Shown: positions 1-10,469 of the stretch, one piece after another | Numbering within the stretch: position 1 is the first letter of the stretch | Layout of the letters: the number at the start of each line of letters is the position of its first letter | DNA from: Piezodorus guildinii | Lineage: Eukaryota > Arthropoda > Insecta > Hemiptera > Pentatomidae | Direction of reading: 5' to 3' | Assembly: GCA_023052935.1 (NCBI GenBank) | Contig: CM041298.1 | Location: forward strand, 63,668,217-63,732,216 | DNA: 64,000 bases | The notes under the pieces: generated by a model | Database searches by the model: none | The model's input: the letters and a program-made list of their open reading frames with translations, nothing else | What the model was told of the DNA's origin: nothing | Position numbers and translations under genes: made by a program

Positions 1-577
1 CTTCGTGTCATGGAGTAGAACATTTTGGAACCGGCCTGCTTATGGGCCGAAGCAAAGGAGGACGAGGATAAAAAAGGTGAAACAATAGCCACAAATATGT
101 ACAATAGATTAAGCAATAACTAACCCCTAACAGTAGAAAATATACATATTCATTTATACAGTCCGCATCATTTAGAAACCAGCCTATCCATTATTTACCT
201 TTATTATTATTAGGAGTACCCTGGAACGCCCCAGGCCTTGCGATCATAAACAGAGACTGTTTTTCAATATATCATTACTGTCAATGTATCATTGTGTACA
301 ACTTATTATTTTTTTTCAGTTAATTATATTGATTATTATCTTGTTTTTTGTTTTTTTTAGCACTACGAAGGCCTACAATGTAGACTGAAACGTTGGCACA
401 CAAAAAGTAAGTTTTTTCTTATTGCTATGTTTTTTTTATGTCCGCACTCCTAATCATATTTTCATCGTGTAATCCTAACGATCAACTAAAACTCCATCAT
501 TATATATTGTTTAATCTAAAACATTTGTATCCAATGAAGCTGAATATAATTCTTCAATGTTTTTAACTCTAAGTTTA
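1..577. other. AT-rich flank of the I-type LINE; degenerate hammerhead-like motif
   Basis: No open reading frame worth reporting. Around 362-396 there is a stem-loop (CTACAATGTAG) followed by CTGAAACGTTGGC. This resembles a worn copy of the hammerhead-like repeat seen intact near 24.86 kb, but the CTGATGA core is not intact here. The rest is AT-rich with T runs. Confidence 0.4.
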
Positions 578-586
578 ATCAATAAT

Positions 587-590
<4 letters not shown>
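578..590. repeat. Target-site duplication, 3' side of the I-type LINE
   Basis: ATCAATAATTCTT (13 bp) sits directly against the 60-base T run and recurs exactly at 6406-6418. Together the two copies bound a 5.8-kb minus-strand retrotransposon. The last two T may belong to either the tail or the duplication. Confidence 0.75.

Positions 591-648
<58 letters not shown>
589..648 (-). other. Poly(A) tail of the I-type LINE
   Basis: A run of 60 T on the plus strand equals a poly(A) tail at the 3' end of the minus-strand element. It follows 60 bp after the ORF2 stop. Such a long uninterrupted A tail is expected only of a young insertion, because A tails shorten and mutate quickly. Confidence 0.9.
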
Positions 649-651
<3 letters not shown>

Positions 652-708
652 GGCGTAAACTACTTGGGTCATTTTCGCCTTAAATCACTTTGATAAAGGG
701 ATTAAATA

Positions 709-3700
709 TTATAGTCTATTGTACAAGTCGGTCTGTCGTAGGAAGTCAAAAAGTTTTGCAGTTGTCTGTATGTTGTCTTGTAAAACGGTTGGTAAGTCAG
801 TGTCAATTGCAATATGTGCTCTGTGATTATCATAAGCCCTACACTCTGTCAAAATGTGTTTAACAGAGATTGGGCAACCGCATGTTGGGCACTCCGTAGG
901 AGGTTCCCGTGCCATGAGATGTCCGTGAGTTAGTCGGGTGTGTCCAATACGCAGGCGCGCCACGATAACCTCTTCCCTTCGCTTTTGTCGTAGGGACGAA
1001 TGCCAATGGGAGATGTCCCTTCTTATTTCCCTTAATTTGTTGTCAGTAGTGTCATGCCAAATCTGTCCCCAGTTCGACCGAATCCGTTGCTTGATGATAG
1101 AAATATAGTCGCCAACAGGCACCCCAGTAAAGGGAATGCCATCTGTTATTGCTTCTTTGGCTGCACGATCTGCGAGTTCATTGCCAACTATACCGCAGTG
1201 GCTCGGTACCCAGACGAAAAAAACTGAATAATTGGAAACTATTGTGGACTGCAATGATAATAGAATATTTTGGATAAGAGAGTCGGTAGAGAAAAGGCGC
1301 TTCAAGCTGAGCAGGGCCGATAAGGAGTCTGTGCAAATAATCCTGGTTGTTTTGGTAGGATGAATAACATTTAAACTTTTATAAATTCCAACTAGTTCTG
1401 CGGTATAGTTGCTACAGAGTGGAGAAAGGGAAAATAGATGTTGTCTACCCTCACACACGACCGATGCTCCCACACCTAAGGAACTCTTAGAGCCATCAGT
1501 ATATACGTAATCAGCAACAGCGAGTCTATCTTGTAGTTTTTTAAATTCCTGCTTATATATGTAAGGATATGTGTTTTGTTTGAGTAATTTGGTAAGGGAA
1601 AGACAGATATTCGGAGAGGGAAATTGCCAAGGATAAATTGGAGATGTTTCTATTGTAAGGAAAGAAGGAAATTCGAGGTTAAGCTCGACCAGAAATTTAG
1701 AAATGCTGACTATAAAGGATGGTCTTTTGGATAAGGAGATCTGTTGTTGGGTGAGAAATTGTCTATTTGGGAATAAATGAAGGAGAGGATGGTTGGGAGT
1801 GGACAGGATCTTAGCAGCAAGGATCAGGTCAAGTTGTTGCCTTCGTAGTGCAAGTGGAGGTTCACCAGCTTCAGCACACAAGCTAATAGAAGGGCTGGAA
1901 CGGAAAGCACCAATAGCTATTCGAAGACCGGTGTTTTGAATAGGATCGAGTAGTTTTAGAGTTCGACTTAAGGCAGAGTTAAAAGCACTGCAACCATAAT
2001 CTAACTTTGGCCTTATGAGAGTCTTAAACAGAGTTATCATGCTTCTACGATCAGCACCCCAACTTGTGTTACTAACCATCTTGAAAAGATTGAGAGAACG
2101 GAGGCAATTAGCTTTTAGTTGCTTCAGATGTGGAGACCAGCTAAGTGTGCGATCGAAGGTCACACCCAGGTATTTTACTGTATTAGAAAGAGTGAGTGGT
2201 TGGTTGGCTATCTTTAGGGATGGTTGTGAATTCGGTTGTCTTTTGCTGAAAAGTATCGCAACAGTCTTTTCGGGTGATATGGTGAAACCGTTGTCATTAA
2301 GCCAGCTACTGACGTTATCTAAAGCCGATTGCATCTTGTCTTGTAAATCTGGCACCTGTTTCCCTGCAGTATAAAGTACAAGATCGTCCGCGTACAGCAT
2401 ACTCTTGACCGGCAAGTTGACTACTCTTAACACCTCATTTAAACATATACAAAAGAGTGTCGCACTCAAGACACAGCCCTGAGGCACGCCATTTTCTTGT
2501 TCATATTCCCGAGAAAAACACATCACCGAGTCTAACCATGAATCTTCTATCTGTGAGAAAGTTAGAGATGAAACCAAGGATGTGCCCATTGATTCCCATC
2601 CTAACCAAAGTATCGACGATGAGCCTTCTCCAAGTCCTGTCAAAAGCATTTTCGATGTCAATAAAAACAGCCAACAGTTTTTCTTTTTGTTCGAAGGCAC
2701 CTAATATGTCACATTCCAGGCGAACCAGGTTGTCTCTCGTGCTTCTTCCTTTCCGAAAACCACTTTGCCATACTGGAAGAACATTTTTCGCTTCTAGGAA
2801 CCACATCAAACGATTGCTTATCAGTTTCTCCAAGAGTTTACACATAGAAGAGGTGAGAGAGATAGGGCGATAGCTATTAACGTTCATCGGGTCTTTATCT
2901 TTCTTGAGTATAGGAATTGTAATTGCTTTTTTCCATATATTTGGAAAACGTTCGGATAAAAACAGAGTATTTAAAACCTGTAGGATTACTGATTTATTAT
3001 TGGAACTGAGATGTTTAATCATGCCAATACATATCTGATCTGGACCGGGAGAGGAATCTTTTCTGGAGTTCAAAGCGGTGAGAAATTCTGCCATTGAAAA
3101 GGATTGATTTAGGGGATCTGATGGATCATACGGAATGTTAAGAGGGATGGATTCAATAGATTGCTTTATATTAAGAAAGTGAGCAGAGAAGTTAGCGGTG
3201 GAAGAGGTGGAATAGAAGTGGTTAGCTAAAGTATTAGCTAAAGTTACAGGATCAGTTTCATACAGGCCGCGGTTTTTCAGACACGTTATTTGGGGTGAAA
3301 ATCCAAATCCCATAATTTTCCGAACTGTTTCCCAGAAAACGGCACTTGGAGTATTACAACTAACTTTACCTAGAAAATTTTTCCACGACAATTTTTTATT
3401 CTTTTTAACGATATATCGAGCGTGTTTTCTTGCAGCTTGGTATGTCTCTAGCATTTCTGAAGATGGTCGCCGAAGAAACATTCTCAAAGCTTTTCGTCTA
3501 TCTTTTATGGCTTTGGCGCATTCTTCGTTCCACCAGGGTACAGGAGGGCGAGAGCCATGATGTGTACTGTCGTTTGTGGATGTGTGTGGAATAGCAATAT
3601 GTGCCGCGGTAAGCAGTCTAGTATTAACATTTGAAATAAGTCTGTCAGGGTCAGTTTCGAATAGGTCGATGTCAGTAAGTTGTGCTTTCTCTTGATACAG

Positions 3701-4411
3701 AGCCCAATCTGCCTTTTTAGTCAGCCATTTGTTGGGTCTACTAAGAGTAGGACCTTTATTGAGAGTTTTGATGATTATTGGGAAATGATCACTACCGTGT
3801 GTATCATCTAATGTGTACCATTGAGTTGTTGCTTGTAACTGAGGGCTGGTGATTGTAAGATCAATAGCAGAGAGTTTGCCAGATCGGGTGCAGAGGTGTG
3901 TTTTATAGATATGGTTATTAATGCTGCTCAGATGACAAGTATCTAGGAAGGTTTCGACCAATTTTCCCCGTTCGTCTAAGCTGTCACTACCCCATAATAA
4001 ACTGTGTGCGTTGAAATCTCCAGCTAAGATCACTGGCGATGGCAACGAATCCACCAAGTCTTTCAGTTCCTGGACGTAAAAGGGTCGACCAGGTGGTAGG
4101 TAGATGGAGCATAACGTGAAAGGGCACGGTTGAGATAGAATTCGGATTGATATGACTTGTAACTGAGAGTTATTATTAATATCAGAAAAGGGAACACCGT
4201 CTTTAATGAATATACACACTCCTCCGCAAGCAATTTGTCCACTCAAGTAATCCTTTCTTCTTATCGCCCATCCCTGAAATTCTATTTGTCTGGTAGGTTT
4301 CAGGTGGGTTTCCTGAATGCAGGCGACAGAGCAATTATAGTGTCCCAGTAAGTATTTCAGCTCGTCCTGATGATGAATTAGACCATTGATATTCCATTGG
4401 AGTATATTCAT
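709..4411 (-). pseudogene. ORF2 of I-type LINE: endonuclease-reverse transcriptase-RNase H, one frameshift
   Basis: The ORF2 protein nicks target DNA and copies the element RNA onto it (target-primed reverse transcription). ATG at 4409-4411; TAA at 709-711; about 1,233 codons. Domains in order: exo-endo-phosphatase endonuclease (QWNINGL, IQETHLKP, GDFNAHS, HGSDHFPI) in the first 230 residues; reverse transcriptase with NSYRPISLTS, QSGFRKGRSTRDN, FIDIENAFD (motif A), ENGVPQGCVLS (motif B) and YADD at 2380-2400 (motif C); RNase H with YTDGSKSS, YTAELVG, CTDSLSAL and WVPSHCGIVGNELAD; then CX2CX7HX4C near the end. The frame breaks at a T5 run (2513-2517 on the minus strand) between VRLGDV and REYEQENG. 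A single extra T explains it. Everything else reads through. The break makes it non-functional unless corrected, or it is a sequencing slip in a homopolymer. Confidence 0.92.
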
Positions 4412-4897
4412 GTAATAAAAAAAAAATATCTACATCCTCCAATAATGATAGAAGAAGGGAGTAGAAAGAGAAACAACTGACTGATAAATCTAAGAATATG
4501 AGAAGTGAGATAAAGAAAAGATGATTGACGACAAAAATTGTTGAAACATAGGGAGATCTATTACATTGAATCGGGGAAGTGTTGAAAGAACAAGAATCAA
4601 ATGCGAAGAGAATGTCAGCCATTGTATAAATATTATTAAATATAAACATAGTTATGAAAGAAGGGTATTCTGTAACTAATAATAAAGTGTTCGGGGGAGC
4701 ATTAGTGAAAATAAACACACAAACATACATATAAATATATTCAAATACATTCACATCCGCATACTTATATGCACATATATAAATCCACAGACACGCACAT
4801 ACATACAGATACACAATTAGACACATACGCGCACACACATACATACACATACACACACAGATATTATAAATATATGTATGTTTCTCCCTTTTCAATT
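4412..4897 (-). other. Long ORF1-ORF2 spacer with microsatellite
   Basis: The two ORFs are separated by 486 bp, of which about 4715-4880 is rich in CA/CATA/TATG-type simple repeats. The long minus-strand reading frame here (Tyr/Cys/Val rich) is a translation of that simple repeat, not a gene. Many I-like elements have a short or overlapping junction, so ORF2 here probably could not be translated by simple termination-reinitiation. Confidence 0.7.
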
Positions 4898-6184
4898 TTA
4901 AGATTTCTTACGGGTATTGTATTTTTGTTTTGCCATACTAACATTATCACTCTTCGAGGAGGTACTTTGGTCACCTTTAGTGGAGATTTGTGAAGTAGGA
5001 CTATTTATTTTTAAGTTAATGTCCAACTTTGGGTATGTGGGTTTAACTGTAGACTTAAGAATGGATTCAACGGGTTCCATGAGTTCCTCAGCACCATTGT
5101 TAGTTTTAGCTTCAATTGTGCGCCTTGTTATCGGTGAAGATATAACTAACTCCTGACAATCAGCGGTATTTATTTTAGATAATGTAGTTTCCATTAGACT
5201 AATTTTTTTAAACAGTACATCGACAGTCGTAGCTAATTTAGATATTTGATCGACGAGTTGGGAGATGGTATCTGCTGAGGCGGTAGGAGAGAGCGATACC
5301 GGGGCGGGGGGAGCCGCGGTGGGCGGTGGAGTGGTGAAGGGAGGCCTGGTAGGGGTCGCCGTTGTCACTTCAACATGAGACCGTTGGCCAGCTGGAGGCT
5401 CTTGTCTAAGTATAGCCAGTTCAGTCTGGCGATAAGAAAGTTTCTCTTGGGCTCTGAGTTTTTCGATATTTTTCTCCCGTAGATAAACTGGACATTTAGA
5501 ATAAAAGGCAGGATGTTCCCCATTACAATTTATGCATTTTGGAGGATTAACACAGCTATCAGAGGTGTGAGAATTGTCACCACATTTTCCACAATTTACA
5601 ATTTTACAGAATTTACCAGTATGTCTATATTTATAACATGAGAAACATAAAAGAGGTTTTGGTTCATAGGGTCTGATTTTGATGGCCATAAAGTCCAAAA
5701 ATAGTCAATCAGGGAGATCGCTACGTTCAAAGGTAAGTATAAGCAGTGGGGTAGGAGCAGGAGCTCTATTCACTTTTTTAAAGATTCTTTTAACCTTCAC
5801 TACTCCAAAGTGTTCAAGTTCAGAAACTATTTCATCCTCGGAACAATTCATTAGCTCAGGAACATAAACAACTCCCCGGCAGAAATTTAGTGACTTGTGC
5901 AATTCAAAATGTATTGGTATATTCTGAAATGAATTAATGTTTCCTAAATTGATAAAATCCTTTTCATTATTAACCGTTAATAGTACAGTACCATTTTTTA
6001 AAATTTTCATAGTGACAAGCGGGGCATAACTTTTAATAAATCGGCATATATTTAATGGGCTAAAGTCTTTAAATGTTTTTTGTGCCGCATTATCACCCAT
6101 ACGCATCACTACGTATTTTTTACAATATTTTCCCTTACATGAAAATGATATGTCAGGCGGTTTAGGGTCTAAGCCCGTAGCCAT
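4898..6184 (-). pseudogene. ORF1 of I-type LINE: gag-like RNA-binding protein, one in-frame TGA
   Basis: ORF1 proteins coat the element RNA and act as chaperones in the retrotransposition particle. I take the first ATG at 6182-6184 (MATGLDPKPPD) as the start. The N-terminal 160 residues look like the RRM-like part of arthropod gag-like LINE ORF1s (…PLVTMKILKNGTVLLTV…). After it come three zinc knuckles: CX2CX4HX4C (CFSCYKYRHTGKFC), CX2CX4HX4C (CGKCGDNSHTSDSC) and CX2CX3HX6C. A Lys/Arg/Glu-rich stretch, a Pro/Thr linker and a basic tail (KQKYNTRKKS) follow. One TGA at 5705-5707 splits it; the two parts are in the same frame with only that codon against them. CGA to TGA (C-to-T at CpG) is the simplest origin. 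Full length without the stop is about 428 residues. Confidence 0.88.
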
Positions 6185-6387
6185 TTCAAAACCAAAATAA
6201 ATAAAAAACACAACAGAAAAAAATAAATAAATAAAAAAGTAAATAAATGGGTACTCCCTAAAATCACCAAGGGTCTTCTTGCTTCAGCATATACGGAAGT
6301 CACATAATTTAAATTAAAAAACAAAACAAAAAAAAAACAACAAAAAACAATAAACTAGTAAGAGTAAATATGAACAAGTTCAAAATT

Positions 6388-6444
6388 AAATTATAAACCA
6401 ACTTGATCAATAATTCTTAAATTGATCAAGTTGGTTTATAATTT
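6388..6444. repeat. Perfect 23-bp hairpin at the LINE 5' junction
   Basis: 6388-6410 and 6422-6444 are perfect reverse complements with an 11-base loop (TAATTCTTAAA). The hairpin straddles the inferred element 5' end (6405) and the 5' target-site duplication (6406-6418), so one arm is element and the other is flank. Confidence 0.85.
6406..6418. repeat. Target-site duplication, 5' side of the I-type LINE
   Basis: ATCAATAATTCTT is identical to 578-590. It falls inside the loop and arm of the junction hairpin. Confidence 0.75.
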
Positions 6445-6933
6445 TGTTTATGTTTTGTTTATATTTGGTTTATAACAACCAAAGTAAGTTAAAATAATTT
6501 TAAGTGTGCACCAGATTTTTTTTGTTATTTATTTTGTAAATTCGCTCTTACGGAATAATGAATTCTTCCGAAGCTGGGTTAATTGTATTGCAGTTCCCCA
6601 AAACAAGGGACCAAATGGCTTTGTATGAAATTGCCTGCTGAAGCTTAATATTAAAGTCCTCGGTTTAAGCCCTCAAACAAATGTTAAGCACGAAGCCCAG
6701 GCCAGAGGGGCTTGGAATAAACAACTGCTGAGGAAGCAGTAGCGGGGCTACTTCAAAAGAAACGCTACCGTAAAGAGTTTTATTGCCGGCCACTTTGTCA
6801 GCCATCACATCTCCTCTCTCGCATTAAGGGAAAATACTCCCGTCAGTCCAATAGCCTAATTCTCGTGAATGAAAATTGTTGGAAGTTTAAAAACTCAATT
6901 TTTTTAATTATTTAAGAATTATAAAAAAATTAT
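6445..6933. other. Non-coding stretch with a GC-richer block
   Basis: 6540-6860 is less AT-rich than its surroundings (for example the block around 6690-6760), but all frames are closed and I recognise no family. It may be a worn repeat or unique sequence. Confidence 0.4.
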
Positions 6934-7145
6934 AACAGGAATCAGTATTTTTGATTTTTTTTTTTTAATTTGGCTACGTTTCGGCTCAAGCTTGTGAGCC
7001 ATCATCAGGGCATTACTGAGCCATGTCCAAGCATAAACCAATGGTTTATGCTTGGACATGTCAGTAATGCCTGGTGGCTCACAAGCTTGAGCCGAAACGC
7101 TGGCAAAATTAAAATTTTTTTAAAAAAAATTACTGATTCCTGACT
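6934..7145. repeat. Head-to-head palindrome of the hammerhead-like repeat
   Basis: Two copies of one repeat face each other around 7041. The arms are about 105 bp and include TGGTTTATGCTTGGACATG at 7042-7060 and its exact complement at 7022-7040. Outward from the centre each arm reads: TCAGTAATGC, the CTGATGATGGCTC…GAGCCGAAACG motif, an A-rich linker, then ACTGATTCCTG. The left (minus) copy keeps CTGATGA (7002-7008 as TCATCAG). The right copy has lost bases there (CCTGGTGG). Confidence 0.85.
6979..7008 (-). ncRNA. Hammerhead-ribozyme-like motif (copy b)
   Basis: On the minus strand: CUGAUGA, a 5-bp stem GGCUC/GAGCC closed by ACAAGCUU, then GAAACGUA. The core matches the hammerhead CUGANGA…GAAA except for one extra U after CUGAUGA. 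The flanking 3-bp stem I (GCC…GCC) does not pair in this copy, so it is probably inactive. Confidence 0.4.
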
Positions 7146-8222
7146 ATTCCACCTATAACAGTTTCTACAGTCGACTATACATCCTCAATATCAAAAATCA
7201 TTTATTTAATATAATTGAGTTTTAGAGTGCTAGAAAGTTAAGTTGCTCGAAACGCTGGTAAAAAAGGTTGAACCTTTTTAGTCATAGAAGGATAAAATAT
7301 TAGAATAACAATTGAGTTAGATGATTCTTTTTGTTTTAATTGTTTTGTTTTTTTAATTTTCACCTAAAAAAATTTGCTCTTTGTAATTAAGATTAAGCTG
7401 CAATTTACAAATTATTGAACCTCTAGATCAATAATTTATTGATCAACAATCTACAAGATAAAAATTAACATTTTGTTCACCAAAAAAGATATATTCTGAA
7501 TTTACACTTAAACTGTAGGAAACTAGGCACAAAGCCTCCCATTGTTAAATACCTGCACTCTTTCTTACTCTAATTAACACAAAAACTCGTAAAGGATCAT
7601 AGCTTTGTCCAAAAGAACCCTTTTACAATGTTTCCGGATAACGCGTAGAATTGTTCACAAGCGTTATCCTGACCGGTAACCCCACCCACCCCTCTGTCTA
7701 AAAACAACTGCAATTTTTTCCTGATCCTGACTACTACTATCTAGTTTCGTTCAGACTTCCTCGTCATTGCAACAATGAGAAAAAGCACACTGGCTGGCAC
7801 TTAGACAAGTCACTGCGGAAGAGATTTTATCTAGCTTTAAGGCTCCTGCCAATCATTGATCTTAATCTGAAATCAGGTAATTAAATTTCAGTTTTTATTC
7901 ATCGAACTATCCGCGTCTCGTAGCAATATATTTTAGAGAAAAAGTCAATACTTGTCTAGAACAAATTATAATATGTATATCGTGTTCGTTGCCCTCACAC
8001 TGCACCAGTGGTAGACGAGGAGCGGATTAAGAATAATAATATTGTGTTCGTTCGCTATCATCTTTTCCGATCCTAAGTCCGATTTCTGCAACGCCGAATT
8101 AAAGTCCTTACCTATCTAGCATTTGATGTTAAGGATCAAACTACTACCAAACGATCAAACTTCTGAATTCTTTTGTTACTTTTCAATAACTACAAATGGG
8201 CTTATTAAAAAACAGTTTTCTC
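7146..8222. other. Non-coding AT-rich stretch; small hairpin
   Basis: No convincing coding region. GGATAACGC at 7636-7644 and GCGTTATCC at 7661-7669 form a 9-bp hairpin. CTCGAAACGCTGG near 7243 is a further scrap of the hammerhead-like repeat. Confidence 0.45.
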
Positions 8223-8494
8223 TGTTTGTTTATTCATTTTACGTTACTTTTATGTTACTCTGACGATATTACAGTGGAAGTCATAAATTCTGCCTTCCCA
8301 GGTTTTATTAAGTAAGTGATGTTTAACAAGTACATCACTTAGTCGCGGGACCTCCATTTTACGTCCCCTCTGAAGGACGGCATAACTAGGGACTTTTACT
8401 ACCGTTAAAAAATCCTTTGGTCACCTTCCAGATTTGATCCCACGACCTTGGCATAGAAGGCTGTTATGTTAGCTACTACAACAGAGGTGATCCC
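8223..8494 (-). mobile_element. SINE1 copy 1 (old, diverged)
   Basis: Same order of blocks as the clean copy at 31959-32254: TTTATT tail side, ACGTTACTTTATG, CAGTGG, 'CCTATCCAGG'-like block, GAAGGACGGCATAAC, and a tRNA-like head ending GGTGATCCC (minus strand GGGATCACC). It has many substitutions. Its head end served as the target for copy 2. Confidence 0.8.
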
Positions 8495-8780
8495 ATGTTT
8501 ATTTATTTAACGTCGCTTTATGCTACTATAGCTAATCGCAGGATGCTACAGTGGGAGTCCTAAATTTCGCCTATCCAGGTTATATTAGGATAGGGATCTT
8601 TAACGAGTACCTGACATCGCACAGGCTCGGGACCACCTTTTAACGTCCCCTCCGAAGGACGGCATAACTGAGGATTTTTTACTCCGATAAAAAAATCCTA
8701 GGACCACCTGCGGGTTTGAACCCGTGACCTTTGGCATAGAAGGCTGTTATGCTAGCCACCCAGCTACAAGTAATTCCCGT
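8495..8780 (-). mobile_element. SINE1 copy 2
   Basis: tRNA-derived SINE on the minus strand. The head reads TAGCTGGGTGGCTAGCAT (A-box-like) and GGGTTCAAACCCG (B-box-like). The body carries GTCCTTCGGAGGGGACGTT and CTGGATAGG. The tail side is TTTATTTATTT. GGTGATCCC at 8486-8494 and 8781-8789 is a probable 9-bp target-site duplication, meaning it landed in the end of copy 1. Confidence 0.85.
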
Positions 8781-8854
8781 GGTGATCCCTTAAAAGTTTT
8801 TATCCAAACCAAAAATTTTTATCATTGGACAACCACTTGCATCGTGTTAAAAAT

Positions 8855-9136
8855 GAGTTTGTTTGTTTATTTAACGTCACTTTATGCTACTATGGCTAAT
8901 CGGACGATGTTACAGTGGGTGTCCTAAATTTTGCCTATCCAGGTTTTATTAGGATAGGGATCTTTAACGAGTACCAGACATCGCACAGGCCCGCGACCAC
9001 CTTTTAACGTTCCCTCCGAAGGACGGCATAACTAAGAGATTTATGGGAATAAAAAATCCTAGGTCCACGTGCGGGTTTGAACCCTTGACCTTGTTATAGA
9101 AAGCTGTTATGCTAGCTACTTCACCATAGGTGATCC
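8855..9136 (-). mobile_element. SINE1 copy 3
   Basis: Same family and orientation as copies 1 and 2, 75 bp further on. The B-box-like GGGTTCAAACCCG is changed to GGGTTCAAACCCGC with a nearby deletion. Flanks AAAATGAGTTT (about 8850) and AAAATGTAGTTT (about 9138) look like a target-site duplication with one indel. Confidence 0.82.
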
Positions 9137-10469
9137 CTAAAATGTAGTTTTAGTTTGGAACATCGTTTGGAACATCGCGTTCAAAGTCAGTTTGGTAAAC
9201 TACATAAAGTCATAATATAGAGAAATATAGCATGTTTTGTTTATCCTTCCTATGCTTTCCTTTGTGGACTTGAGTAAGCTTGTTTCTGGTGATTACCAAA
9301 AATGAATCTTCATGTTCTCCTTAAAATAGAAGAGTTGGTAACTTCTGCGATATAAACATTTCAGTAACTTAAAGTCCTCTGTTTTCTGTAAATATTGTAT
9401 TGGTTTAAAGTTTTTTAGTGAATGAGGAGTTTAAATTCTGTGGGATAACCCATCCTGCTTCGTTTGGTTGAAGTTTTTAAGAATATTAAACCCTCTTCCC
9501 ATTCACAATCTCCCCCCACCAGAAAAAAACTTTGGAACCGTTTCTTGCATCTGTATCATCAATATTAATCCAAAATACATTTGTTTTTGTATCTTTCGTA
9601 TTCATAATATTGTTATTACTCTACTATGACTGTTAGGGCACAATTTAATTTCGTAGAGAGGACGTCATTTAGAGGAGGGTGGGAGAGTGTACCACCAGCT
9701 GAAACGAAAACAAAAACTCGAGTCGATAAATTATGGCTTGATGTTGGAAAACAACAGCGAAACTCTCTTCACTATCAGGGGGTGTCGTGTTTTGCTCTTG
9801 ATCGGATTCCCTCACTAATACAACACAAACAACAAACTGGGATCACATAGTTCTAGACAGTCCACCGGACGCTTGTTGGAGTAAGAAAACACTCGGCGGT
9901 GCTATACTTATATATTAGTTACTTGATCTAGTACTTCTTCTAGGGGAATATAATTGTAGGGGTAGGGGAATTATTATTTATTACGTGCTGGGACCCTTAA
10001 TCGAAATGAGGGGAAACAACTTGTTTTTTCCAAGCACTTAATCCCGAGATGATCCATGAGTTATATTAATACACCTATTAGCACTTATTATGGTGAACTT
10101 ATTATGATAATCTTTTTTATATTTTAATTTTTTTTAAGACCACAGGATTATCATATATTTTGTTGTTATTTTCTTGTTTTTATTTTTCCTCATTATCTCA
10201 GCGTGTTTTTAAAATAGAATAAAAAATAATTTTTATCCTGGGACTGTAAGAAATACAAATATGTACTATTAAGTGTATACCTATATATATATATATATAC
10301 ACTGTATCTGGCCAAAAGACTAAATGATCATGAATTAGTCGTATGTACAATTGTGTAAGAAGTAAAAAACAAAAAAAAAAAAGAAGAAATATACATATAC
10401 AATAAAACAAAATAATAAAACACATAAAATTCTTCGGATACATACATATGTTGAACAAAACTAAATTTA
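9137..10469. other. No supportable feature
   Basis: AT-rich, with a short (TA)n at 10281-10302. The open stretch at 9626-9850 is 74 codons with no recognisable motif; I do not call it a gene. Confidence 0.5.

Larger units (their letters stand above)
591..6405 (-). mobile_element. Near full-length I-type non-LTR retrotransposon (two ORFs, poly(A) tail)
   Basis: Read on the minus strand, this has a 5' UTR of about 220 bp, ORF1 (gag-like, zinc knuckles), a 486-bp spacer, ORF2 (endonuclease, reverse transcriptase, RNase H, C-terminal CCHC), a 60-bp 3' UTR and a poly(A) tail seen as T at 589-648. A 13-bp duplication flanks it. RNase H downstream of the reverse transcriptase is known for the I/LOA/R1/Tad groups and is usually absent from Jockey proper, so I infer an I-like clade. 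The only lesions seen are one TGA in ORF1 and one +1 slip in ORF2, which points to a recent insertion. Exact clade placement needs a phylogeny. Confidence 0.9.

Noticed and set aside
2015..2873. Plus-strand openings of 119 and 138 codons
   Set aside because: Antisense shadows of LINE ORF2.
4335..4895. 186-codon minus-strand opening rich in Tyr, Cys and Val
   Set aside because: Translation of CA/TATG simple repeat in the LINE spacer; it also overlaps the ORF2 start.
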